NCBI RefSeq assembly: GCF_032118995.1
Contig: NC_092648.1
Location: 20,798,450 to 20,862,449 of the forward strand
Reading direction: 5' to 3'
Length of the DNA stretch: 64,000 bases
DNA from: Asterias amurensis
Taxonomy: Eukaryota; Echinodermata; Asteroidea; Forcipulatida; Asteriidae
The stretch's first letter is position 1. The number at the start of each line of letters is the position of its first letter. The position numbers and the translations under genes are program-made. Positions 36,030 through 49,492 of the stretch are shown here, piece after piece. The notes under the pieces are model-generated. The model was not told the origin of the DNA and ran no database searches. It saw nothing but the letters and a program-made list of their open reading frames with translations.

Positions 36030-39000
36030 CTGAAACAAAGATCACACAATCATGTATCATTTACACTGTAAAAACTGGTGTGTCAAAACTTGACACCACG
36101 GATGTTGTAAATAATATCAAACAATAATCAAATTTACACCATTAGGAGAAAAATAACCACCAGCAAAAGTTTCAGTTTTTGTTTTCGTTTTAAACAGCAA
36201 TAGGCCTAATCTGGCACAATTCGCTCAGAGACAGCTTTACTCAATCAAATTAACACAAACAAATTAAACAAAATAACAAATTTGCGAATTAAAATTAATC
36301 AGACATTGTAACTTTAAACAACCGTGCTGGGTTTACATTACTCACCGGGGAAGAATCCAAGACCAAAAGTGGCAAATCCTCCCATGACTCCCATCCAGCT
36401 GAACGCATTCACCAGTTGGTCTGCACCCAGTAAATCCTTAGTGTATAGATCAATTAACGATCCAAGCGCCCCCGATGTCCCCATGAAGACTACGGCATTA
36501 ATGAGCATCAACCAAAAGGTGTTCATCCAGGGATCCGCGAATAGACATAGCATTGCAACAGTCGTCATCAATACAATCATGGGTCTTAATTTTAGCCAAC
36601 CCCAGTCTACGATTGGACCATGAAGGACTTTGACCACTAGATTCCCCACTCCAGCAACCGAGGTGAAGAGCACAGCATCTGCAAGAGAGAATCCATTCGC
36701 CTCGGCGTGCGCTACGAAGTAAATAACCCATAAGTCGTTCACCAAACGATTAGAGATATACGGAATGGTTCCTATCCAAAATGGAACTTTCCGCAGAATG
36801 TCCAGTCCGAAGTTTCCGAGACTGCAACTATTTCCAAAATCAAAGCAAGTCTTGTTCTCACTTTTGGCCTCTTCGTCTCCTAGAGGTCTGGTGTCACTTT
36901 CAGCACCTACGTCTCTTAGTGGAGAATAGGATTCACCCGCGTTGTTCCTCTCGTGGTTGTGGGTAAGAGCACCACAAACGACAAGGTGGAAGAAGATCGC
37001 ACCAAATAATAACATTGAGCCACTCCAGCCGTATGTATTTAGAAACAGCTGCGTGAGTGGCGGGAACACAATAAGAGCCAACGGGTGTCCAGTGTGGCCG
37101 ATACCATTGGCTGTGGCATACTGTGTAGTAAAACAACGTCCAACCATCGCTCTGGTTAGAATGTTTGCAAAACTTATACCAGGTGCTGTATAAAAAAAGG
37201 GGACAAAAAAAAAAATAGTTCTACCAATAGAAAAACATTTCTTCGTACATCACCAAGCTAACCCGTATCATCATTATATACTGCTTAAAAGCAGCTTCCA
37301 CTATCACTATCAGAGTCCAGCGTTCCACAGAAGACGATCAGAGCATGCAGATCGAAACGTCGAGTTGAAATCTACGGTTCTTTTCAGAACCACCCCAACT
37401 CAATTAGAGATTATCATTACATTGTGTTTAATACCGCAAACCTTTTAAAAAATATACCAGTTGAATAAACATGCAACTTTCAAAAAGCGGAATTTGTTTT
37501 CACCAAGTCTTTATACTGTGGGTGCGTTCGTTTAGCTTCCCTTGGTCGACTCCGGTCCGTGGCGTTTTTTTTCCAGGACGAATGTGGGTAATTATCTGCA
37601 CACGTTCGTCCTGGAAAAAAACCGCCAAACACCGGGATAGACCCGGGGAAGCTAATCGAACGCACCCTGTATGTCATAATATCGTTTTCAGTCCCGAACG
37701 AGGAAATCTATCAATTTTATTCAGAAAATTGAAACAATTTACGTCGAAATGAAACAAAAGAGAAACATGTATACCTGACAACACAACAAGAGCTACGGCA
37801 AGCTGAACAATACTAGTTGACATGGAAGACACGATGAGTGATGAACCAATCATCAGACCACTTATCATTATTACAGCGCGGGTCCCAAATCGAGCTTCAA
37901 GCGGTCCAGAAAATGGTCCTGTAAATAACAACAAAATAAAGATAATCATGCTTACTGAAGTAATCAATAACAACAAAATAAAGATAATCATGCTTACTGA
38001 AGTAATCAATAACAACAAAATAAAGATAATCATGCTTACTGAAGTAATCAATAACAACAAAATAAAGATAATCATGCTTACTGAAGTAATCAATAACAAC
38101 AAAATAAAGATAATCATGCTTACTGAAGTAATAAATAACAACAAAATAAAGATAATCATGCTTACTGAAGTAATCAATAACAACAAAATAAAGATAACCA
38201 TGCTTACTGAAGTAATCAATAACAACAAAATAAAGATAATCATGCTTACTGAAGTAATCAATAACAACAAAATAAAGATAATCATGCTTACTGAAGTAAT
38301 CAATAACAACAAAATAAAGATAATCATGCTTACTGAAGTAATCAATAACAACAAAATAAAGATAATCATGCTTACTGAAGTAATCAATAACAACAAAATA
38401 AAGATAATCATGCTTACTGAAGTAATCAATAACAACAAAATAAAGATAATCATGCTTACTGAAGTGGCGCCAATTGAAACGCCTAGATTTGTTAGACATC
38501 CCATTATGGGAACTTGAATGATAGTGTAGGACAAAATTCTTACTTTTTATAAGTAGCCAGAAGCTGTCTTATTCTGGAGTTTTCTTCAGAATGTTGTTAC
38601 AAAACCTTTGGTAACTTCCATATGTCTAAATAAATTGTACTTTCCCCATAATGTTTGTATAATTTGTAGGCCATAATACAGCCAATAAACTTTGTTTTAC
38701 TAAAGTGAAGTAGAAGCAGTAACGCGCACACGTTAAACTCAATTGGGACCAACTCGGAAGGTTGAGTATGCCCGAGACTTGCACTTTTTAGGCGCTCGGC
38801 TTGCAGCTGAAGACCTATTTTTATATATATTTTTTTTTTGAGGTTTTCGAGACATTCACTATTTCTCGTCCTCCCCAACGCTTCGTAAACCAAAAACCAA
38901 ACTGAATTGAGCCTTGAAACTCGAGTATTTGAACATCAGCGTGAGACGGCCCCTGAACAAAGACGGCATGATGACGTCATTGGCGCATACAATCAACGTT

Positions 39001-41328
39001 TCTTGTTTGAACAAAATCACACCACCTCTTGTTTTTGTACAATACCGGAAAGGTTTCAAAAACAACAACAAACAAATACACATTCCGGTTGTACTGACAT
39101 AAAGTTGTGAAAGACGGGAGAAAAATTTATTAAAAAACGAGTAGGCCATACAGTTTTTGATCATAGCTTATTTGTATGAATCGTAGACCCGTCATAGACT
39201 CTTCGAATGGACTATGTAAATTGTATTTCGTGGGAGCGAACTACCACACTATTACCACGCGCCTTTTTGATGGAAGGGCTGATGATGGAAACTCGTTTTT
39301 GTATCAGTGCACAAAGATCTATATATTCTTCTTCTTTATGTTTTAAAGGAACACGTTGCCTTGGATCGGTCGATTTGGTCTTTGAAAAGCGTTTACAACC
39401 GTTTGTTATAAAATGCATATGATTAGAGAGATATTTTAAAAGTAGAATATAATGATCCACACAAGTATTACTCGAAATTACGTGGTTTTCCTTTTACCTC
39501 GTAGACTAACACGGTCGGCCATTAATTATGGGAGTCAATGTTTTGACTTATAAATGGCCGACCGTGTTAGTTCGCAAAGTAAAAGGAAAACCATGCATAT
39601 TAGAGGCACATTTGTGTGGATCATTGTATTCTACTTTTAAAATATTTTTCTAACCATCTGCATTTTTAAAACAAACGGTTTCAAACACCTTTTAAATACC
39701 AACTCGACCGATCCAAGGCAACGTGTTCCTTTAACGGTTCATGAGGCACGGGCTGAAGTTTCACATAATCGGTACCAACTCGAGGTACCTATTCCAACAA
39801 TCATTGTTCATCATTCTTGTTGAAAATAATCCAAACTGCGACAGCCTGTAAATAAAAATTAGATTAGACCAGTTTTCGAAAGATTTTCAGCGTAAAACTT
39901 GAATAATCTCTTGCCGTTAGAAACATTTCTTTGGATCGGACGGCTATGACAAGAGTTTAAAACCGATTGTTATAAAATGCATTAGAAAGATGTTTTAAAA
40001 GTAGAACACACTGATCCACACAAACATGCCTCGAAATTGCGTGGTTTTCCTTTTACTTTGCGAACTAAACTTGACTATACACAAAATGGCGTGCCGTGTC
40101 AATTCACTATACGTGTAAGGAAAACCATGCAATTTCGAGGCATACTTGTGTGTAAACTCTGGTCAACTCGCCCGACCCAAGGCAACGTGTCCCTTTCAGC
40201 CAGCGGATGTTAAGATAGTATTGTTCACGGAAAGTGGATATATAGTCAGACAACCGTTGTATATGAAGCGTTTATATGAAGAAGGTCTTTCTTGAATATT
40301 GCAGTACCTGCTATAAGCCGTACTTTGTTCTGCGAGGTCAGCGGCGTAACCTAGAAGTGGATATGTATAGAAAAATATTGCATACTGCTTACATTACCAA
40401 CCAAAAGGACCTTTAGAATACGTAGTAATGGTATAAATGCTAGGGATTAAACGGCAGGCCACTAACTTAATAACTAAATCGCAAAAACATTTTCACAAGA
40501 CGAAAGAAGTCAAATGAGGGGGAACAGTTGTGCAATTACAACACAGAAGTGGATCAACCACAGGACTAAAGAAATATCCAATTATATTTGGGTATTTCAA
40601 AGTCACAAATCCAGGGTTTATGACCAATCAAGGCAAGGGGTGAGAAGAAAAATACCGCCAGCCAGATAGTTCCCCACTGGGAACGAGGCTGGTTTGCGTA
40701 CATGTTGACTCCCAAAATGGCGGACGGGACTGGAGGCTAATTGCATTGATGGCAATCTCCTTATTCTTGATGAATTCGACAGAGTTCAAAGATAACAAAA
40801 TAGTGCAGCTTTGGTAAAACTGACTTCAGCATGTGAACAGACACAAGTGGCTGATCTGGCTCGGTCTTTTCCCACAAATGATTTTAATGGTTTCAGTTGA
40901 GGAAGTACGGAAATTGTTTTACAAATTAAAAGTTCTCATAAAGCAAAGGGACCGGATGGCGTGAGTTGTAAAGTTTTGAAACTGTGTGCTAATCACTAAT
41001 CAGTTAGTTTTCCCTTTACATAAGCTTTTCCAGGCGTCTATCACTGTACTGGGAACTTGTTCCCACCCTGTGGAAATGTTCAACCATTGTTCCTAATCGG
41101 TAGAAAAATGGTGGCAAGATACAGAATGTGTTTATTTAACCTACCTGCAAAGTCGGCGACTCCGTTAATCATAGCGATAATCCAGCCAACCAGCCACGTT
41201 TTAGAGTGGAATTGTTGCTTCAAGACAGGTAGCATTACTCATAAACCCTTGATGAGGCCAGTCCATACAAACCAAGTGACGGAAACACACAACACGGCTT
41301 TCCAGCCACCTTTTCGCCACTCTGACAT
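35884..41328 (-). CDS. SLC16/monocarboxylate transporter-like MFS protein, in-frame TGA in exon 1
   Basis: Four exons with matching phases: 41328-41145, 37918-37775, 37185-36346, 36029-35884 (438 codons in all including the stop). The translation shows MCT features: GGWKAVLCVSVTWFVWTGL (TM1), VGWIIAMINGVADFAGP (TM2), LEARFGTRAVIMISGLMIGS (loop 2-3/TM3), ATANGIGHTGHPLALIVFPP (TM5), a long acidic middle loop (residues about 185-230), then GWIYDVTGSYDLAFILMG in the last TM pair. Such carriers move monocarboxylates or related small molecules with protons; the substrate cannot be inferred. Codon 30 is TGA (41241-41239) inside TM1, where relatives usually have Gly (GLGVM pattern). An in-frame ATG follows two codons later. 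The rest is intact, so this may be a polymorphic null, a recent pseudogene, a sequencing error or a downstream-start protein. Confidence 0.82.
36346..37185 (-). CDS. SLC16-like exon 3 (TM4-TM11 with central loop)
   Basis: 840 bp between ATACAG and a GTGAGT donor, phase 1 at both ends. Encodes PGISFANILTRAMVGRCF, the TM5-TM6 block, the hydrophilic loop with DVGAESDTRPLGDEEAKSEN, then PFWIGTIPYISNRLVNDLWV, VAGVGNLVVKVLHGPIVDWG and the following helices. No break. Confidence 0.9.
37310..37450 (+). mobile_element. Retroelement remnant, 'GAAACGTCGA' motif
   Basis: CAGAAGACGATCAGAGCATG and CAGATCGAAACGTCGAG form a CGATC/GATCG stem followed by AAACGTC, laid out like a degenerate hammerhead. The following 80 bp match 21025-21110. 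Related pieces are at 42330-42360 (GGTCGAAACGTCGAATCATC) and, on minus, 49640-49675. Confidence 0.5.
37515..37672. mobile_element. Foldback MITE, hAT-like ends
   Basis: GGGTGCGTTCGTTTAGCTTC and GAAGCTAATCGAACGCACCC are inverted ends; the TTTTTCCAGGACGAA and TTCGTCCTGGAAAAA arms pair across a short centre. It lies in the SLC16-like intron between exons 2 and 3. Superfamily call from end sequence only. Confidence 0.75.
37775..37918 (-). CDS. SLC16-like exon 2 (TM2 end-TM4 start)
   Basis: 144 bp, phase 1 in and phase 1 out. Encodes GPFSGPLEARFGTRAVIM, SGLMIGSSLIVSSMSTSIVQ and LAVALVVLS. The acceptor TTATTTACAG directly abuts the 42-bp minisatellite. Confidence 0.85.
37921..38466. repeat. 42-bp minisatellite, 13 copies, at a splice acceptor
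   Basis: Unit (plus strand) begins AATAACAACAAAATAAAGAT and ends AATCATGCTTACTGAAGTAATC-like sequence; 13 copies span 546 bp with only three or four substitutions. On minus each unit carries a T-rich tract like the one feeding the exon 2 acceptor at 37918. Because 42 is a multiple of 3, several frames stay open, including a 286-codon minus frame that runs into exon 2. I read the array as intronic because exon 1 joins the same acceptor in phase and supplies TM2. Confidence 0.92.
38467..39342. other. SLC16-like intron 1, unassigned part
   Basis: AT-rich sequence without recognised repeat; a short open stretch just right of the minisatellite (reading GATS on minus) loosely resembles an MCT helix junction but is not needed by the gene model. 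Confidence 0.45.
39343..39734. mobile_element. TTAA-flanked foldback MITE (family 1), copy 3
   Basis: TTAAAGGAACACGTTGCCTT and AAGGCAACGTGTTCCTTTAA ends are exact inverted repeats, with TTAA on both sides, in SLC16-like intron 1. Confidence 0.9.
39930..40198. mobile_element. Family 1 foldback MITE, degenerate copy
   Basis: TTTGGATCGGACGGC, CACACAAACATGCCTCGAAA, TTGCGTGGTTTTCCTTTTAC and CCCAAGGCAACGTGTCCC keep family order; ends and centre are eroded. Confidence 0.75.
40870..41100 (+). mobile_element. LINE reverse-transcriptase fragment (5' RT part)
   Basis: Reads VLQIKSSHKAKGPDGVSCK then VLKLCAN, followed in shifted frames by LVFPLHKLFQASI and WELVPTLWKCSTIVPNR. These are the conserved KA-GPDG and 'P-W--S-IVP' stretches of non-LTR retrotransposon RT (CR1/L2/Jockey-like). 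At least two frameshifts, so inactive. Opposite strand to the SLC16-like gene, ending 45 bp from its exon 1. Confidence 0.75.
41145..41328 (-). CDS. SLC16-like exon 1 (TM1-TM2)
   Basis: Starts MSEWRKGGWKAVLC and ends NGVADFA plus one base before a GTAGGT donor (phase 1). The usual DGGWGW opening is reduced to RKGGWKA. TGA is at codon 30 and ATG at codon 32. Joining to the 37918 acceptor gives VADFAGPFSGPLEARFG, the expected TM2-loop sequence. Confidence 0.78.
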
Positions 41329-42350
41329 GCCAGCTGTTTGCTTTCCGCCTACACCGATCCGTTATGTTATGGCTGCTTTTGGATCACCATCCGCAGAAAA
41401 AAAAGTTAATGCTCAGACGTGCTCGACCCGTCATAAGTAGAGTCTTTCTCGAAATCAACACAACACACATGCACATGAACAGGCGTATTACTCGTACCCC
41501 TGCCAACTCGTCAAACGAACTCGTACAAAACGCCTGCCAACTCGTGCACAAAATAAACTCGTGCGCCCACAAACATAAGTACTTGTTCACCCTTTGTAGA
41601 CACACAAACCCGTACGCATGGTGTATGAGTTAGTGTTCGAAAGCTAAGCTGACATCGGGAATTGTTAATTCAAATACCTATTTCGTAACAACCATAACAT
41701 CATTATTGATTCCCTGATGATTTGACTAAGGCTTTTAATTTCACATCACTTAAATAATACTATAATTTTATATTCAGTAATAAATGAAATGCGTAGGCCG
41801 TGTGGACGGCCTTTGGCTTTCGATCCAAACCTACGGACCTTCTTTAGAGGCAAACACAAGAAATGCACAAACAAAATCAATTTATGGCAAAAAGAGGAGC
41901 AAATGATCAAGGAAGGGTATCTCAGAAAAAAAACGGGAAAGTTATGGCCAATCAAAGTTACTAAATGTATTAATATTTATGATATAGCCAACCGTTTGAA
42001 ACATTAACGGAGGAGTAAACATTTCCAAACGGGGAAAAAAAACTTTTTAAAATCTGTCATGGTTATAAAGTTATTTACTTTCAAAAACATAGGTGCCGTC
42101 TGAATATTTTAACATAATAAAAATTCAATATCAAACCATACATTCTTAACAAAATTCAAACAAGATACACTCTATCTTTCAGGTTAACTAAAAGTTGTTA
42201 ACCATTTTAATAAAGAGTAACACTTACAACTTATCAGCAATATTTGTTATACTTTGCATACCAAAAGAAGTGGATTATACTCGCGTCGAAATGGTATAGT
42301 GTACGACTTTTCGTGTGTTTGACCAGCGTGTTTAATAAAGGTCGAAACGT
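41329..42350. other. Upstream flank of the SLC16-like gene
   Basis: No further exon recognised. A minus-strand promoter would lie here, but I see no clear TATA or initiator pattern. Confidence 0.4.
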
Positions 42351-42354
42351 CGAA

Positions 42355-42960
42355 TCATCAATTCTTCGTATTTACAAGTCCTTATGTAAACATAAATGGT
42401 GTTGATATTGAAATGGTCACTGAACATAAATACCTTGGGACTCGCATTGAAGGCCATTTAAATTGGAATGTTAATACACAGAAATTATGCTCTAAGGCTA
42501 ATCAATGTTTGTATTTTTTAAGGAAACTTAAGATTTTTAACATTGACCGGGATATTATCATGTTGTTTTACAAAAGTGTAACTAAGTCTGTCATTGCATT
42601 GTCTTGCATTGCATGGGGGAATGGTCTGTCTGTGGGTAATCAAAATAAAATCAACAGAATCACTAGATCTGCTAGTAAGCTCATTGGTATTCCTGTATAA
42701 AAGACTTAGGTTCCATCTACGAGGCAGCTCTATAGTGTCAAAACTCGAAAGTATACAACTTGATGTAACCCACCCACTTCATACACTTTTGTTTTTAATA
42801 AGTCTGAGAGATTGCGTCAACTCAAATCCAACTCTAATCGTCATCGTCTGTCCTTCTTACCCATCAGTGCAATTTCTTATTTTAACAACAATTTTAGTAG
42901 ATAACTTGCTTCGTACTTCCCAATCCATGTCTTCAATGGCTCCAGGTAAAGTGGCGTAAA
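42355..42960 (+). mobile_element. LINE reverse-transcriptase fragment (C-terminal part)
   Basis: Encodes VNINGVDIEMVTEHKYLGTR, GHLNWNVNTQKLCSKANQ, LYFLRKLKIFNIDRDIIM and IALSCIAWGNGLS, the YLG...LYFLRRL...WG pattern at the end of CR1/L2-type RTs, then HPLHTLL after frameshifts (the 'HPLH' region seen after such RTs). The frame is open for 95 codons and then broken. Confidence 0.82.
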
Positions 42961-43641
42961 GTTTACGGATATTTTTTACAGTGTAGTGGGAGGGGGGGGG
43001 GGGTGGGGGCGCAGGAAACAATCAATAGAACCATTTCAAACAAAACTGACCAAGAAAACATATTGTACAGTAAACCAGCTGGATACCAAGGAAGAATAGT
43101 AACATCTGGTTTAATATCAGAACAACAACATCAAAATAATAAGCTATAATTTTTACGACAGCGTATTGGAATTCGAAGAAAAATTTTATTACAGGAAATT
43201 TTGCAATACATTATTATGATTTGTATTAATTTATTTATTAAATTTTCTATTTGTTTATTTATTTTGTATTATTGACTTTAATTTGATGTATTTGTTTTTG
43301 TAAATTGGGGGTGTCAGAGTTCCCTTCAGTCTACAGTGAATTACATATTTCATTATACATTGTATTATTTTCGAAAACACCAAGTTCAACCACTGGAAGG
43401 GTATTTTGTTAGTTTGTTTGGGTGTTTGTTTGTGTTTTTTGTGTTTTTTTTTTTGTGTTTTTGGTTTGTTTGTTTGTTTGTTTGTTTGTTTGTTTGTTTG
43501 TTTGTTCTTTGTTATGTGTGTGCTCGCTTGTTTGTTCGTTTGTTCTAGTTTGTCTATTGGGGTGTTTGTTTGTTGATTTTGTTAATTTGTGTTTGTTGCA
43601 GGATCTTGTTACACCTTTCTGTGGGCGTGGGTGGTAAGCGC
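42961..43641. repeat. Low-complexity block: G run and (TTTG)n
   Basis: G tract at about 42985-43005 and TTTG-type repeats at about 43400-43600, immediately 3' of the minus-strand GH1 gene. Candidate poly-A signals for that gene (AATAAA on minus) occur near 43230-43260. Confidence 0.7.
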
Positions 43642-46779
<3,138 letters not shown>

Positions 46780-49193
46780 TGCTGGGTTGTCCTTCAGTAG
46801 TGTGTAGGGTGGTGTGAAATGGTATGACCAATAGCCTCAACGGTAACCCGACAAAAGCAGCTTTAACTCCTGTTTATTTACAAACATAAGAGATCGGCTT
46901 TGATTGGGTAGTTGGATCACGAGACCCAGGACCCAGTGAGCATAATCCGTTTATGATCAACGCTAATTTGACACAATGATGTCAACAAATAGTTATACGA
47001 CTTGGGGATTTTACAAGCCGGGACTAATGTTGTGTAATGAAATACTGGCAAATAGTACATGCAAAGTTGAAATTATCTTTTACGGGGTTGGGGGCGTATC
47101 CCTTTATCACTATAAGTAAGAATATTAACTTGTTTGCTCAACAGATATATAAGTTATTGCGGCTCTTATCGATATGTTTCAGGGGAGACGCTTATCGTTA
47201 AGTTTCATAACATTGATTCTCCTAAGACTTGTGCAGTATTGGCACAAATGGTTGAAAACCACATACACGTCCTAATTTTACCATGATTCTGACCAAGATA
47301 TAATTAAATTATATATCTGAACATTTACAGAACATTTACAAGCAAAAAATATTGATTTCATTATAACGATAACAGTAATGACAACACGTTTTTGAGTATA
47401 ATAGAAATAAGTCCGGGAACTGTTCTCATAAGAACAAATTAAAAACAAGTTCCTGATATATACCTCGGATTGCAGCAGATCAATATATGGTTCAACCGTT
47501 TCCACTGACCTGATTTTTTTTTTTATAGTCATCAGGATACTGCAATGTCTCAAAAACACACATCTTTAAAACAAAACTTTGAATAGAGGGCATATCATTG
47601 GCAATTACTCCGAAAATAAACTGCCATAAAAGCCTTCCTGTTAGGAAGCACTGTAGCTGTTGAAAAAGCCAACGTTGAGATACGATTCCCTTCCAAGGAA
47701 TGGTTTAAGAGAGAGAGGGGGGATTCAACAACATTTAAACTTGAGAAACGTTTCTGCATAAAAAGGTTTCTTAGATTGTGTTCTAAATTATTCTTCATTC
47801 ATGCACAAAAACCCTTAAAGGGAAGGTACACTGTTGGTAATTGTCAAAGACCAGTGTTCTTTCTTAAGGTATCTTAACATAATAATTATGCATAAAATAA
47901 CAAAATGTGAACATTTGAGCTCAATTGGTCATCAGAGTTGGGAGAAAATGATGAACGAAAAAACACCCTTGTTGGACGAATTTGTGTGCTTTCAGATAGG
48001 AATAAAAGACTTCTAGGTAGAAGTATTTTATTATTTTAGTGAGAAATTACCTCTATTTCAAAAACTATGTTACTTCAGAGGGAGCCGTTTCTCACAATGT
48101 TTTATACTATCAACAGCTCTCACATGCTCGTTACCAGGTCAGTTTTTAAGTTAATATTTGTTTTGAGTAATCACCAAACGTGTATCTTCCCTTTTAGCTT
48201 TTCGGTTATATTAAAAACACTTCCTCTTTTGACATTTTCACATTAATTGTATACTTATTTTTTATTTTAACAAACGAACGTTTCCAAAAATCAAAGATAT
48301 ACTTTGCCTTAAAGATCAATAGCCGTAAACTAGTAAAATGCCGAATTAGATTTTTTGGTGGATGTAAAATGCTGTAAAAAAGCATCTTCGGGTGATAAAT
48401 CCAGCATTATCAGTTACAAAACATTGTGGGGGGGGGTCCAGACTCAAGTTAAGATTATGATAAGCACTCAATTTGTTGCATCCCTATGTGAAGACATCTT
48501 TTGTTCTGTCCTTGTCACTGTGGTTAAGAACCTCGCATAGACCCCTTTCTGTTTTGTTCTCAGTCCCCGTAAGCCTGAATAATATATGGGCGTTCAAATC
48601 ACTGCTATGGCTCATGTTGCCCAGAAATCAAAGCAAAACCACGAAAACACTGCAGTTATCTGATGTCATGGCTGTCCTTGCACTTATTTAATAGGATTAC
48701 ACATTTCAAATGAGGCTATCTCTCATACTTTATAGACATTTATTATGGTGCAGCCATCTTGAATTTCTCGTATTGATAATAGGGTAACCAAACCGAGGCT
48801 GGAAGAACAAAATAGTCTGGTTCCTATTTGCAAAAATGATTATAAGCATACATTATTGTTACGTGATATGAGGAACATGACCAAGATGGAGGCATCATGA
48901 CAAAGTTCTATTGCAGTAGCTGAATTATCATTGATGCCGATATCAAACCACTCTGTTATATTAAGATAACAGCCCGCGGTATCATCAAAACCCATCTCGA
49001 CCCTAGTTAGGTAACAGTCACGTTGTTGTGACAAACAGTACACATCACCTCAGCTAATAAAACCGGACAATAAGTCAACATTATCCGCAATCTCGACACC
49101 GAGTTCGCAAAATCAGTGGGGGTAGAACCACTGGTCAGTTTTCAAAAAAACAAAACAAAACTATTTTTCGTTGAGACCCAAGCCTCCGGAACG
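46780..49193. promoter_or_regulatory. Divergent intergenic region between two GH1 genes
   Basis: About 2.4 kb between the start codons of the minus gene and unit A, so any promoters lie here. It contains a family 2 MITE (47815-48196) and a G run near 48427. A short segment near 48725-48805 is repeated in unit B intron 1 (53155-53260; shared ACCAAACCGAGGCTGGAAG). No core promoter element is convincing. Confidence 0.45.
47815..48196 (+). mobile_element. TTAA MITE (family 2), diverged copy
   Basis: TTAAAGGGAAGGTACACTG start, GGTAATTGTCAAAGACCAG, CATAAAATAACAAA and GAGGGAGCCGTTTCTCACAA blocks. The right end is eroded (TTCCCTTTTAGC), without TTAA. Confidence 0.78.
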
Positions 49194-49492
49194 ATGCAGA
49201 CACGATTACTGATTCTTTGCCTTGCGGCAGCTGCTGTTTTTAGCTGTGCGAAGGGGGCAGAACGGATCGAGTTTGTGTATCCTGATGTATTCAACGATCC
49301 AGAGCGTGATACCTACTATTATGGTACATTCCCTGATGGTTTCATATGGAGCAGTGCTACTTCCTCGTACCAGATAGAGGGAGGATGGGATGCAGATGAC
49401 AAGGGAGTAGGTATATGGGATACCTTCACGCACGAGGGTGGTCATGTCTTCAATAATGACAATGGTGACATTGCATGCGACAGCTACAACAA
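49194..49492 (+). CDS. GH1 unit A exon 1
   Basis: 299 bp, ATG at 49194. Encodes the signal peptide, [17 protein letters not shown] and the [12 protein letters not shown] block, to DSYN plus two bases before GTGAGT. An in-frame upstream ATG at 49116 would add 26 residues that spoil the signal peptide, so I prefer 49194. Confidence 0.88.

Noticed and set aside
37921-38466. CRISPR array
   Set aside because: Contiguous identical 42-bp units without unique spacers, in a spliced eukaryotic gene. The 56119 array was rejected for the same reason.
37674-38534. A 286-codon minus-strand open frame of hydrophobic 14-residue repeats as a novel multi-helix protein
   Set aside because: The period is a multiple of three, so several frames stay open regardless of selection. 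Exon 1 at 41145 joins the 37918 acceptor in phase and already provides TM2. Kept as a finding because transcripts could overturn this.
49116-49193. Upstream ATG at 49116 as unit A start
   Set aside because: It would bury the signal peptide behind 26 polar residues; the 49194 ATG places the hydrophobic stretch at the N-terminus as in unit B.
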